Source of the DNA: Nemertoderma westbladi
Lineage: Eukaryota > Xenacoelomorpha > Nemertodermatida > Nemertodermatidae
Length of the DNA stretch: 43,440 bases
NCBI GenBank assembly: GCA_032718475.1
Contig: JAUCBJ010001320.1
Span: 1-43,440 of the forward strand
Direction of reading: 5' to 3'
The notes below the pieces were generated by a model. The model did not search any database. It had not been told where the DNA came from and saw only the letters and a program-made list of their open reading frames with translations. Positions 11,865 through 21,780 of the stretch are shown here, in pieces. How positions within the stretch are numbered: position 1 is the first letter of the stretch; each line of letters opens with the position of its first letter. The translations under genes were made by a program, and so were the position numbers.

Positions 11865-12173
11865 GACAACCCTAATCAAACTTTTGTTACAGAAAATAAT
11901 ATTTTACCCGGTAATAATAATTCTGATTTAAATGTGTAAAATAATCCAAATAATACTAATTTAAATGTGCAAAATAATCCAAATAATAATACTAATTTAA
12001 ATGTGCAAAATAATCCAAATAATAATACTAATTTAAATGTGCAAAATATTCCAAATAATAGCCCTAGTTCTGAACAAAATAATTTAAATAATTTAGATAA
12101 CAATGTTGCGTTAGATAATAATCCCGAGGAAATTAATCAAAATAATTTTATCAATAACGGCACAATTAATTAG
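11865..12173 (+). repeat. Asn-rich minisatellite-coded stretch (36-bp repeats)
   Basis: About four units of a 36-bp repeat span 11930-12055, encoding N-L-N-V-Q-N-N-P-N-N-N-T per unit. They are in the same frame as the upstream gag-like ORF. A TAA at 11937-11939 in the first unit replaces the CAA of later units. It is AT-rich inside an otherwise GC-rich relic, so it may be a separate expansion. Whether it was ever translated is unknown. Confidence 0.6.
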
Positions 12174-12194
12174 TAGGGGGGACAGGTGGTCCGG

Positions 12195-12364
12195 CCAGCG
12201 AGAGCCTGCAAGGCCACGTAGTTACACAGGGAGTAGTGGGGGTGAGTCAACCCAACGAGAGCCTGCAAGGCCACACAGTCGCACATGGAGTAGCGGGGGT
12301 GAGTCAACCCACCGGGAGCCTGCAAGGCCATGCAGTCGCACAGGGAGAGGCAGGGGGTGAGTAG
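12195..12364. repeat. 57-bp GC-rich tandem repeat, 3 units
   Basis: The block AGCCTGCAAGGCCA recurs at 12203, 12260 and 12317, giving an exact 57-bp period. Each is followed by a CACAGTCGCACA-like and GGGGGTGAGTCAACCC-like segment. AGCCTGCAAGGCC contains the short dyad GCCT/AGGC. No ORF is supported. Two G runs (12448-12463, 12500-12513) follow. Confidence 0.8.
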
Positions 12365-12561
12365 GCCCAGCCAGGGTAGAGATAGTGCGTCGATTAGAGA
12401 GGGGCGTAGAAGCGAAGCGGGAGGTAGCGAAGTAGGAGGTGGCGAATGGGGGGGGGGGGGGGGCTACGGGCACCCCACCACGAGAGATTAGTGGCGAGAG
12501 GGGGGGGGGGGGGCAGAGAATGTCCCACAAGTGTCGGCGGACAATGCGCGCGGCGAGTTAG

Positions 12562-13047
12562 GTGAACCGTCGGCACCCGACGACGGAGAATAGTAGGGGG
12601 ATTGCGAGTATCCCCAGGACCGTCCAACCGGGCAGAGAGAGAGACGTTGGCGCCGTGAGCGGGCGAGCGAGAAGACGTCAAGCCCAGTCGGAAGACGGAA
12701 GAAGAACAGTGGAGTTTATCCGGGAGGTCGAAGCGAGATCTCACGAGGAGGATCACTGCACTGAAGTAAGGCGAAGTGAAGAGAATAGAAGGAACGTTGC
12801 TACAAGCAATCGGAGAGAAAGTATGGACAGTGAACCATCGATAGTCGAGATGGAGTTAGAGAGTCAGTGGGGTCGAACTCCAGGAGATTGCCATCGCCCC
12901 GGAGAGACGCAGCATGGTGAGTTATATTACACACCGGGAGAAGGGTATAGGATGTACCGGTGCAAGGACGAGGACAGGAGAAGGGATCGAAGAGAAACTT
13001 CCCGACGCAACGTAGCTGCCGATCGAGAGTACAGCAGTCGCGGGGAA
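12562..13047 (+). CDS. Arg/Glu-rich hypothetical ORF of the outer element, cut by insertion
   Basis: An open frame of about 160 codons, very rich in Arg, Glu and Ser, with no recognised domain. It is truncated at 13047 by the inner BEL element. Beyond 30734, on the far side of that insertion, the frame stays open for only about twenty more codons. It may be the gag C-terminal or spacer region of the outer element, or a chance ORF in purine-rich DNA. No CCHC or protease motif is visible. Confidence 0.35.
13043..13047. repeat. Target-site duplication gggaa, left copy
   Basis: gggaa sits immediately left of the first LTR, and the same five bases sit immediately right of the second LTR (30730-30734). 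Five-base duplications are usual for BEL/Pao integration. The LTR ends were set partly by this match, so the argument is slightly circular. Confidence 0.6.
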
Positions 13048-13177
13048 TATATAATTATATTCTCATAAATGCTGTGGTTTTTCAAAATTTTATTTTGTTC
13101 GAATTAACTTGCTATAAAGATTACATTAAGTCCTCATTTGCATTTACTATATCTATTTGTATAACATTGTTTAAGTA

Positions 13178-13250
13178 GTTCAGTAGCTCAGTCGGTTAAG
13201 CGTTAGAAATTCGTGTAGTAGGTATCGAGTTCGAATCCTAGCAGGTGCGA
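13178..13250 (+). other. tRNA-like sequence with pol III boxes in the 5' LTR
   Basis: TAGCTCAGTCGG (13184-13195) matches a pol III A box and GAGTTCGAATCC (13227-13238) a B box, at tRNA-like spacing. The D-arm is partly foldable. The acceptor ends do not pair and the T stem is poor, so this is not a working tRNA. It is either a tRNA-derived SINE head captured by the LTR or a pseudogene. It lies upstream of the TATA box. Confidence 0.55.
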
Positions 13251-13466
13251 ATTATTTTTTGTGCTAAGTTTCAACTCATTTGAATTAACCGCTACGAATT
13301 AAATTGCATTTGCTCAAGGTAGATTAACCAATACGATTGCAGTTATTAGATAGTAACCAATGTCGTGCAAGATACGTGTTTGCTGGACCAATGATTATCT
13401 TTAAAAACCTAGTAGAACTCATAGAAGAATCTAGATTTATCTGGATTGTTAGCAGCACAAATTTGC

Positions 13467-13598
13467 TATAAAAGGTGCGATTTTGTTCATTAGTTATCTT
13501 CTTTCTTACACAAGTGTATTATATTAGTATTAGTATTAGATATTATTAGTGACATTATTTCTTGTTACATTTATTGTATATTAGTTATTTGTAATAAA
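13467..13598 (+). promoter_or_regulatory. LTR promoter and poly(A) signal (5' LTR)
   Basis: TATAAAAG at 13467-13474 is a strong TATA box. A TCATTAG initiator-like site lies at 13487-13493, and AATAAA lies at 13593-13598. Transcription would start near 13490-13500, making the segment up to ~13615 the R region. The exact start is inferred. Confidence 0.65.
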
Positions 13599-14241
13599 GT
13601 TAGAAGTATTTGTTACATCTGTTTTTACTATAGGGACAGATGGCAGGCTAGACATCGGACCGCAGCAATAGACGAGAACATCGGAGGAATGTAGAAGGAG
13701 ACAACCCGCAATACCCATTCTTAGTTATTATCATTCGTGAGTATTGGACCTACAAGCTACAAAATTAGAATATTTGTAAAATATACACCGGACCCAGTAA
13801 TTATATATGTGAAGGATCAAAAACCGATTTTGACCGTTAGAATCAAGACACACACGCGTTAGAAATTATTTACACCTCAAAATATATAAAATAATTTTTG
13901 TCCGTACTGCACTTTGCCCGCTAGTTAGACATCTAGCTAGCGCCTCTATCTCTCACCCACATATAAATCACACCGCGGCAAAGTATACGAGCACCCTTAG
14001 TCCGTCAGTGAGTCAGCCCGATTTTAGGATTCGCTGCGCGGGATTTTGTTCTATCGAAGTTTGTCCGTTCGTAGACTGTCTTCTGCCTCACCGGTTATAA
14101 GAGACCGATACTGCAATAGATTCGCTTACTTAGAGTTTACTGTTTTGGTGAGAAGGTCGGATTATGTTTTGATTCACGAACTTTACAGTAGGATATTGCA
14201 GGATATCAGGTACGTCTCTTCGCTTCAGTAGGAATGTGTTT

Positions 14242-14261
14242 TACTGAACTACGGTTCAGTA
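14242..14261 (+). promoter_or_regulatory. Perfect stem-loop 15 nt after the 5' LTR
   Basis: TACTGAAC-TACG-GTTCAGTA forms eight perfect pairs with a tetraloop. The right arm repeats the LTR-end sequence TTCAGTAGGA, so the LTR terminus could pair with the same partner. The position fits a primer-binding or dimerisation role, which is inference. Confidence 0.5.
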
Positions 14262-14832
14262 GGACTAAAGTTATTTGAAAATTTTGTATTTTGAGGTAAA
14301 AATTTGTATTTGATTAGCTAAGTGCTAATTTTTGAAAATAAAATTTTGATTTGAACCGCGTGTAAAATATTTGGAATTGAATACCGGTGTTTAAAAAGGG
14401 GTTTAAATACCATATTGTACCGGTACAAAATTTTTCGTAAAAGTAAAACCAAACTCTTTTGTTTTTCAGGATTCAGAGCTCATTTCTAGACTGTAACGAG
14501 AGCAAGACCGTGTTTTAGCAAGTTTGGGAGATAGATAACTCAACAACTTTGGTTGGAAAAATCGCACTTCGTCCGCAACGCTGGAAACGGAAAGGTTCAC
14601 GTCCGGTTTGTATCTGGGAATCTGTTTTCTGGAGAATCATTGGAGGGGGTGAGTTCGAAAAGTTGCATAAATCAGTTAGGCATTACCGTATTAGTTAAAA
14701 TTATTGTGGGTTCCACTGTCTCAAGTATTTATGCATTCCGTACGATTTCTTTGTTTATTGCTGAATTAGTCCGTATTATTTGTGTTTAATCTACCTTTTG
14801 ATAACGTATATCGTTATCCAACTTTATTTGTT

Positions 14833-14955
14833 ATAAAATTGGCCGGTAGGCTAATTTTATTATATACTTACTCCGTGACATTTATTTGTTGTAAAATTGG
14901 CCGCTAGGCTAATTTTATCCATTTGCTATAAAATCGGCCGGTAGGCTAATTTTAT
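14833..14955 (+). promoter_or_regulatory. Three tandem 28-nt hairpins upstream of gag
   Basis: Hairpins at 14833-14860, 14891-14918 and 14928-14955. Each has the arms ATAAAATTGGCC and GGCTAATTTTAT around a GGTA-type tetraloop, giving 12 pairs including one G-T. The second has loop GCTA and the first pair A-T changed to G-T. The third has one mismatch from T to C. All end within 210 nt of the gag ATG, where retroelement packaging or translation signals usually sit. Confidence 0.65.
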
Positions 14956-15127
14956 ATGACTGTAATTAATACCGTTTAGATATAAATACGGTAAGTTTGA
15001 TACTTTGACACACACTTTACTTGACTTACAACTTCCGAAATGAGTGACAAACAAGACTATACGAAGAATACACAAACCGACTATGACTCATGTGACGCGG
15101 TTAAGTCAGTAGCGGAAGAACCACAGG

Positions 15128-15147
15128 GGAAGACTCGCGAGCCTACC
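15128..15147 (+). repeat. Dispersed hairpin motif, site 1 (gag)
   Basis: GGAAGACTCGCGAGCCTACC, read here as K-T-R-E-P-T with motif base 1 at codon position 2. Arms GGAAG/CCTACC pair around C-T/A-G and a CGCG loop, with one A-A mismatch and one A-C mismatch. Confidence 0.75.
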
Positions 15148-16827
15148 GAACCTACACCGTGCGCGTCACCAGTACATCCAACGGGAGTACCGGATGCCGT
15201 AGTACCAGGCGACGGCAGGACCGAGGATTTTCTAGCTGTCCCGCAACCTAGACACAGGGAAACGGACATGGTAAGTTCAGTAGGAAGCCAGGAGAGCGTT
15301 GTTAGAAGCGTCAGAGGGTACATGGCGCATATTACCAGGACTATTGGAGAAGGCCAACGCATATTAGACGAGTTGACCGCTCCGATGTCTCGGTTCGAGT
15401 TCTATACCCTACAGGTTAGAGTACAGAGTAAAGTACATAAGTCCGTAGATAACCTAATCGGTCTACAAGATTTAGCTAGACAGAGACAGGATATGGACAC
15501 ACAGTTCAGAATCCTCGAGAAATTAATGATCGCTAGGGAGAAACTGATTCAGTTTAAGACGACCGTTAGACTGATACAACAGGAACAAGCGAACCAGTTG
15601 TTAGGGGAGTCGGTTTCCGACGAATTATTGCAACCCGAGGAAGAACAGGAACTGTACAGACTGGATGGACAATTGAAACATCTAACAGATCACTTACGTA
15701 TGTGCGGCGAAGACGTCGGAGATTTGGAAACCGTGCCGGAGGCTACGGGGGAAACTTCACCCGTACAAATCGAACTGGCGCCGGGAATATTAGATCAATC
15801 ATTAGTGAGCATTCGCAGCGAAATTGGCGAGGTAAGTATGGTAACGTCAGAAATTTCTCGACAGCAACAACAGTACTACAGACAACAACGAGAAATTGAG
15901 GAACAAACTCAATTATTAACTGTACAAGCAGCTGTAGAGGAAGAGAAACTACACGTCGCAAATGTTGTGAGAATCTCTCATCTACAAGAAGCAGCCGAAC
16001 TAGAAGCAGCCGAGATGGAAAGGTTAGAGCTAGAAATAGCACAACGAACAGCGGCAGCTGAGTTAGCGCAACAAGCGGCGGCAGCTGAGTTGGAACGACA
16101 AGCGGCAGCAGCTGATTTGGAGCGACGAGCAGCAGAGTTGGCAGAACACAAGCGAGTTTCGGAAGCAAGAGCTGAGATGAAAAAACGACAGATAAAGGCT
16201 CAATCAGCTATACGACTAGCGGAGTTCGAGGCGCAACAACAACAGACGGAACAACGCGAGAAGGAAGTTAAACTTCATTTCGAACTCGAAAAGAAGGCGA
16301 GGGAATTAGCCAACGCCAAGAAAGATCTGGATCTTCAAGCCCGCGATCGATCGATGAGATCTCGAGACGGACACGATCTAGACCGGATAGAGGTAAGACA
16401 TCGTCAAATTCAGGAACGAATGAAGGAAGGAAGCGTAGGAGCACCTGAGCGAGAACGGGAATTGGTTAAAGACTTATGTCAACGATTTCCTCAAGTAACT
16501 CCGATGTTCGCACCAATTACGAATAAAGGACCTGTTTCGATTGCTGGTAGTAGTAGTATATCTCCTATACACGATGCGACGGAACACAGGTATGTTATTC
16601 CGGACAAGTTTGTACCGCCAAGAGCAACGTCATCGCCTATTCCAAGAGTCAAGGTAAGTAACCCGCCGATTACAGATCGTAGTAGTTTATTGGCAGGGCC
16701 TGCATTACTGACGACTAAACAGGTGAGTCAACCGCCGACACCAAAACCGGTCACGCACAACGTAAACCCAACTGTGTTTAGACCTACGAGGACGTTAGAC
16801 TCAAACGCCATTTCGCGACCACGGATT

Positions 16828-17066
16828 CAGTTTACATCGCAATCTACGACTTCGAGGAAGACTTGTGAGCCTACCGAGCAACGGAGACCAGTAGACACGC
16901 AACCGTTTAATCAGTTTACATCGCAATCTACGACTTCGAGGAAGACTTGTGAGCCTACCGAGCAACGGAGACCAGTAGACACGCAACCGTTTAATCAGTT
17001 TACATCGCAATCTACGACTTCGAGGAAGACTTGTGAGCCTACCGAGCGACGGGGACCAATAGACGA
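16828..17066 (+). repeat. 84-bp in-frame tandem repeat in gag, 3 units
   Basis: Units start at 16828, 16912 and 16996 and encode a 28-residue repeat beginning FTSQSTTSRKTCEPTE. The first two are identical; the third diverges at its end. Near-identity at the DNA level indicates recent duplication. Confidence 0.9.
16856..16875 (+). repeat. Dispersed hairpin motif, sites 2-4 (gag repeats)
   Basis: GGAAGACTTGTGAGCCTACC, repeated at 16940-16959 and 17024-17043 because the 84-bp unit carries it. Read as K-T-C-E-P-T, the same codon phase as site 1. The loop is TGTG. Confidence 0.75.
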
Positions 17067-17843
17067 TGTTTCTAAATGGAATGTTAGAATTCGGACAACC
17101 CAACGGACGCGAGCACGTCGGTCACCGTATCCAGGTGATAGTAGTACTTCGAGCGAATCGGATTACCCGGAACGCGAGGTGTTTAGAACAGGAGCGGCCG
17201 ATGAATGCAAACGCGAGCGTTCAACTAATTCCTTTATAGACAATCCTCCACAAAATACACCAACACAGAAAGCGTTACAACCAACGGACGCGATCAGTAC
17301 ACAACAATTCGCCGACATTCTGCGACCAGTTGTTAACAAGTTGGCCCAGATCGAGGAACGCTTAGAGGAAGTTCAAACTGATAGTTCGCGAAATACAGAA
17401 TTTGAACACACTAGACACCCGAAGGTTCAGCAAAGGGAGCGACCTTCAAGAAATACTTCGTATCAAAGGAAAGCGCCAAGACGGGAAAACATCAACTCGA
17501 TTGCCACCCACGGACACAAAACTTTGAACGTAGCTGAGGAGATAGCTAAATTCGCAGCCAGACAAGGACTACCGGTGCAACAACCACCTAAGTTTTCCGG
17601 TAACTCCAAACATTGGCATACATTCGTAGACTACATCGAATCTCAAATTGCTGCGTGCGATTTTACATCAAGGGAAAAGTTTACCTACCTGCTTCAAACC
17701 TTGACGGGAGAACCCAAACGTTTAGCAGAGACTTTCGTTGGTGTACCAGATGCCTTCGAGTTAGCATATGATCGCTTAACTTCAATCTACGGAGGTACGG
17801 TAAGCATGGACAAGTCAGTAATAGAGGAACTCTGTAAGGGGGG

Positions 17844-19085
17844 GCTATTAATAAACCCGTCGACTTACTGAAACTAGCTGACGAAATCAAGAACGCTATC
17901 ACTACATTACGATCTATTGGACAACTCGATTACGGAAACACCCCTACAGTCCTATTAAAAATCATAGGGAGACTACACCATCGACTTCGTCGGGAGTGGA
18001 GGAAGATCGAATATCAGCGAGAAGAAAGGGGTGGATTTTTGAAATTGGAGGATGTGTACCTATTAATATCTAGGGAAGCAGTGGTGGAGACTCGATCTAA
18101 CTACACCGACCAATACATTGTAGCAGAAGGAATCACCTTACCATCATCCAACCGACAAAAACCACCGACGACATCCACCAGGACGGCCACCTACGCCACA
18201 CCGACAGAAACCCGACAATTTTCCGACGGTAGTAAAGTGTCCGCACCTATTGGGATCAAACAGACCAGGCAGCAACTGAGTGCCGACTTTAGCGGTTGCC
18301 AATACTGCGAGCAGTTAGGTAAGCGGCATACTAGTCACAAGTTAAGAGGTTGTCGGCTATTACGTGAGTTAAACTCGGAAGAACGACGGCTACAGATACG
18401 GCCATTGGATTCTTGTTGGCGGTGTACGCAACACGGACATGTTCGCAAGGATTGCCCAAATACGGGCACCTGTCCTTCCTGTGGACGCAACCATGACGGT
18501 TTGCTCCATACGGATAGTCATCCGCCGACAAAACGCTTCACTAGGGAACACCCAGAAGCAGCAGCGAAATGCAATACTGCATACAAGAATCGTGAATCGA
18601 GAACAACACCAACTTTCGTGACGCATATACGGGATTGTTTCCCAGAACAATCCGGGTCGTCGGATGAAGAATCGGAAGACGACGACACGTATTTCAACAC
18701 TGGGGACGAACAACCATCGACTGCGCTTCTGATGCCTGATCAACTGAAGGGATTCAGCGTAATTCCTGTTAAGATTACGGGCACAAAGGGGAGCAAGAGG
18801 ATCTACGCTATTTTAGATTCAGCCTCATCTCACAGCTATGTTGACGAGAAGGTAGCTGATGTCGTGACGGATCTTCGACAAGGTAAGAACGTCAAATACA
18901 CTGTAAGTAGTATGCATGGACAACGTGCAGTACCAGTGACTAGAGTTAAGTTGAACTTAGATACTCTTCTTCCAAAATCGCAACATAGCGAAAGGGAGAG
19001 GTCTTTGTTACCCTTTAAGGATTTAACTTTTGCGGCCACTAAGGACTTTAGTAATCTATTGAGTCCAGTCCAGAACAATCCTTAG
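17844..19085 (+). pseudogene. BEL gag C-terminus, zinc knuckles and protease start
   Basis: This continues gag in the -1 frame with no methionine of its own. After the rest of the DUF1759 region it has CQYCEQLG...H, then CWRCTQHGHVRKDC (CCHC, about 18415-18456) and CPSCGRNHDGLLH, the paired knuckles typical of BEL gag. Next is an acidic linker. The aspartic protease start follows: FSVIPVKITG then AILDSASSHSYVDE (about 18810-18850). The active-site triad reads DSA rather than the usual D-S/T-G. TAG at 19083-19085 ends the frame, and the family-typical sequence continues in another frame from about 19055-19076. No slippery heptamer lies in that overlap, so this break is most likely an indel. 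Confidence 0.85.
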
Positions 19086-19537
19086 AGGACCGTAAGTATT
19101 TCAGACACCTTGGTGTACCTGAATGTCCTGTTAACTATAGATCAGTAGCAATGCTGATCGGGACAGATCAATTCAACTTACATCAAGTGTGGGAAACCAG
19201 ACCATCGGTAGTCGTAGCAGGAAACGCTTACGCCTGTCGAACTCCGATAGGTTGGTATACTCGAGCGCCTGTGCGCACACTAGATATAAGTGATGAGGAA
19301 GACGATGTGCAAAGTACATGTAGTTTATTAACTACAACTTCGACTCATTCCTTTTCACACGACAAAGACTATACTACACGCCGAAATTCGACAAAACACG
19401 GCAAAGTGACAAGTACGACATGTGTAGCAAGTACAATAAGTCAAAGGGAGCAGAAACCACTTTACAAAAAGGTAAGTTCAGAGATTAAGAAGGAGACGCG
19501 TCAGGCAGAGGTTCCATCAACGACCAATGATAACGCC

Positions 19538-19557
19538 GGAAGGCTTGCGAGTCTACC
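19538..19557 (+). repeat. Dispersed hairpin motif, site 5 (pol)
   Basis: GGAAGGCTTGCGAGTCTACC, read as G-R-L-A-S-L-P with motif base 1 at codon position 1, a different phase from the gag sites. Positions 6 and 15 changed together (A and C to G and T), replacing a mismatch with a G-T pair in the predicted stem. Confidence 0.75.
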
Positions 19558-21559
19558 TCAACCAATAACCTTATCAACACCTGTCGATGTCGACACATTA
19601 AGGAATTGTCAAGTGGAACAAGCCGCGCTAGACAAAGAATTAACAGAGAAAACTATCAAGTGGTTGGAACAAGACACAGCCGAACCTGGTAGTTACGAAC
19701 CATGTATGTCGGAACAAGAGAAACAATCTTTGAAGATCATGGAAGATACTATCCGCCAGACGAAAGACGGACATTATGAGGTAGGGATGCTATGGTGCAA
19801 CCAACGTCCTAAACTTATAAATAATTATCTGCTAGCCTTAAGACGTTTAAACTCAATACGACAACGTTTATTAAAGGACGAGAAAGCCCACCTGCAGTAT
19901 AATACACAGATGGAGATGTATTTGACAAAAGGGTATGCTATCAAAATGACAAACCCAGAGCGTGTGACAGACCAGACGTACTATTTGCCACATCACTACG
20001 TGAGACACCCCGACAAACCAGACAAGGTACATGTAGTAAATGACTGCGCGGCTCTGTTTGAGGGAATGTCTCTCAATAGTGAGCTGATGGATGGACCAAA
20101 CATGAATAATTATCTCATGGGGGTGATTATGCGCTTCCATCAACGCCAAGTAGCATTTACTTGCGACGTCGAAGCCATGTTTCACCAGGTGCGAGCGTTA
20201 GAGCGAGACAGAGACAGTTTGAGGTTCCTCTGGTACCCGGATGGGGACTTAAGTCAACCACCGGCGACTTACCAAATGCAAGTTCGCGTATTCGGTGCCA
20301 GAGACAGCCCAAATTGTACTATGTACGCCCTAAAGCAAACCGCTAGGGATCAGAAACATAAGTATGACCCAGAGGTAATCCAAGTAGTAGAACGAGACTT
20401 TTACGTTGACGATGGATTACAAAGTTGCGACACAGTAGAACGTGCTATAACAGTAGCACATCAATTACGGGACTGTTTAGCGGGCGGAGGTTTTAACCTC
20501 ACCAAGTTTGCATCGAACAGTGCTGAATTAGTAAATTCATTCGAAACGACTGAACGTGGGGGTGGTGACATTGACTTGGAATTCGAACCACTACCGACGA
20601 CAAAGGTGTTGGGACTATTTTGGGACCCGAACACAGACAACTTTCGAGTGAAGGTAAGACTGGACGCTCAAGGAGATTCTCTGACAAAGAGGTCTTGCTT
20701 GTCAAAACTAAGTAGACTGTTCGATCCATTAGATTTCATCAGCCCAATAATATTGCAAGCAAGAATATACATGCGCAGTATCTGGAAAGATGGACTGACA
20801 TGGGACGAACCGATCTCATCAGAACAAGTAGACTTATGGAAAACTTGGGAGGCGCAATTGTCTTCACTAGAAGATTATTCCATACCCCGGGTATATTTTC
20901 CATTACAGACGACATTTCCTGACAACTTAGAATTACATTGTTTTTCCGACGCCAGTGACAACGGCTTTGGAGTGACAGCGTATTTGCACAGACAAGTAGA
21001 CTCAGATGAGTTTGATGTTTCGCTCATTACTTCCAAGGCTAAGACCATGCCTACTAAGTACATGACGACACCACGCGCTGAGCTACAAGCCGCAACTCTG
21101 TCAACGACAATTGTAAACCTCATACAGACTGAACTACAGTCAAGTTTACAGATATTTTATTGGACTGACGCGACGTTAGTTTTATTTTATATAAACAACG
21201 ACACACTTGAATTTAAGACATTTGTAGCTAACCGTCGTGCAGAAATTCTAGACCGTTCAATAAAAGAAGATTGGCGACATTGTCCCGGACCACAAAACCC
21301 AGCTGATATTGCGTCGCGAGGAATGATGCCTGAGGAGTTCTGTAAACCGGAAAACAAGGAATTTTGGCAACACGGACCACAATTCTTACAAAGAGCAACA
21401 CAACATTGGCCGCCACTATACGATAACAAGTCTAATACTATTCCTAAGGACGCCGAAATTAAAAAACCAAAGAAAGGTAAAGCAAAGAAAAAGACAACGG
21501 CGAAACTTAAGAAAAAACCAAAGGCGAAATGGAAAAATATAACTTACAAAGTTAAGACA

Positions 21560-21579
21560 GGAAGACTTGCGAGCCTTTC
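21560..21579 (+). repeat. Dispersed hairpin motif, site 6 (pol)
   Basis: GGAAGACTTGCGAGCCTTTC, read as G-R-L-A-S-L-S at the junction of the Lys-rich block and the DGQPD repeats. The 3' arm CCTTTC gives an unbroken outer stem of five pairs with one G-T. Confidence 0.8.
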
Positions 21580-21585
21580 TCAACC

Positions 21586-21780
21586 AGACATATCGCCAGA
21601 TGGTCAACCAGACTTATCGCCAGACGGTCAACCAGACACGTTACCAGACGGTCAACCAGACACGTTACCAGACAGTCAAAGAGACATTTTGCCAGACATG
21701 TCACTAGACGTTTCGCCGGATGTTCCGCGAAACATTTTACCAGACATTTCACAAGATGTTCTACCAGACATTAGTAACGT
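21586..21780 (+). repeat. DGQPD/LPD short tandem repeats in pol
   Basis: A 24-bp unit (core CCAGACGGTCAACCAGACAC) and degenerate 12-24 bp derivatives encode about ten LPD or SPD steps. The preceding ~30 codons (21457-21550) are Lys-rich. This low-complexity insert separates RNase H from the integrase connection domain. Confidence 0.8.

Larger units (their letters stand above)
9924..13047 (+). mobile_element. Outer BEL/Pao-like relic, 5' half (left border unresolved)
   Basis: This is the left half of an LTR element interrupted at 13047 by the inner BEL element. It holds a coiled-coil gag-like ORF, an Asn-rich stretch and an Arg/Glu-rich ORF. The sequence resumes at 30735 with a BEL-type integrase on the same strand. 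A possible promoter TATATAAG lies at 10046-10053. I could not find a left LTR: the sequence after the outer integrase (hairpin minisatellite) has no counterpart here, so the left boundary is a guess. GC content is much higher than in the spacer to the left. Confidence 0.5.
13048..14227 (+). repeat. 5' LTR of the inner BEL element
   Basis: 1180 bp, directly repeated at 28843-30729. It holds a tRNA-like box A/box B segment, a TATA box and an AATAAA signal in U3-R-U5 order. It ends CTTCA, and both ends abut gggaa duplications or element sequence. It starts TATA rather than the usual TG, so the left end may have decayed or may lie a few bases away. Relative to the 3' LTR it lacks a 24-bp hairpin segment (near 13634) and about 683 bp (near 13731). 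Confidence 0.85.
14228..15039 (+). other. Leader of the inner BEL RNA
   Basis: An 812-bp segment between the 5' LTR and gag. No tRNA primer-binding site starting with TGG is evident directly after the LTR. A perfect 8-bp stem with a TACG loop lies at 14242-14261, and three tandem hairpins lie just before gag. A short ORF at 14553-14789 shows no domain and is probably chance. Confidence 0.6.
15040..17871 (+). pseudogene. gag: BEL gag, N-terminal 943 codons, frame lost at a G7 run
   Basis: ATG at 15040 with A at -3. Residues 1-90 are polar and disordered. About 260-470 form a long Gln/Ala/Glu coiled coil. About 595-680 carry three 28-residue repeats. About 830-943 hold the DUF1759-type gag domain (PKFSGNSKHWHTFVDYIESQ, LLQTLTGEPKRLAE). 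The frame stops at TGA 17869-17871, but the domain continues at once in the -1 frame (AINKPVDLLKLADEIKN). The shift falls in GGGGGGG at 17838-17844. An indel in the run is the simplest reading; -1 slippage is possible. Two matches to the dispersed hairpin motif family lie in this ORF, one of them within the three 84-bp repeats. Confidence 0.9.

Noticed and set aside
11251-11869. - strand Ser/Leu-rich ORFs opposite the gag-like coiled coil
   Set aside because: They are shadows of the GAG/CGA-rich + strand coding sequence.
13178-13250. Functional tRNA gene
   Set aside because: A and B boxes are good, but the acceptor stem does not pair, the T stem has mismatches, and the sequence sits identically placed in both LTRs.
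19055-19085. Programmed frameshift between protease and RT
   Set aside because: No slippery heptamer occurs in the overlap of the two frames; an indel is simpler.
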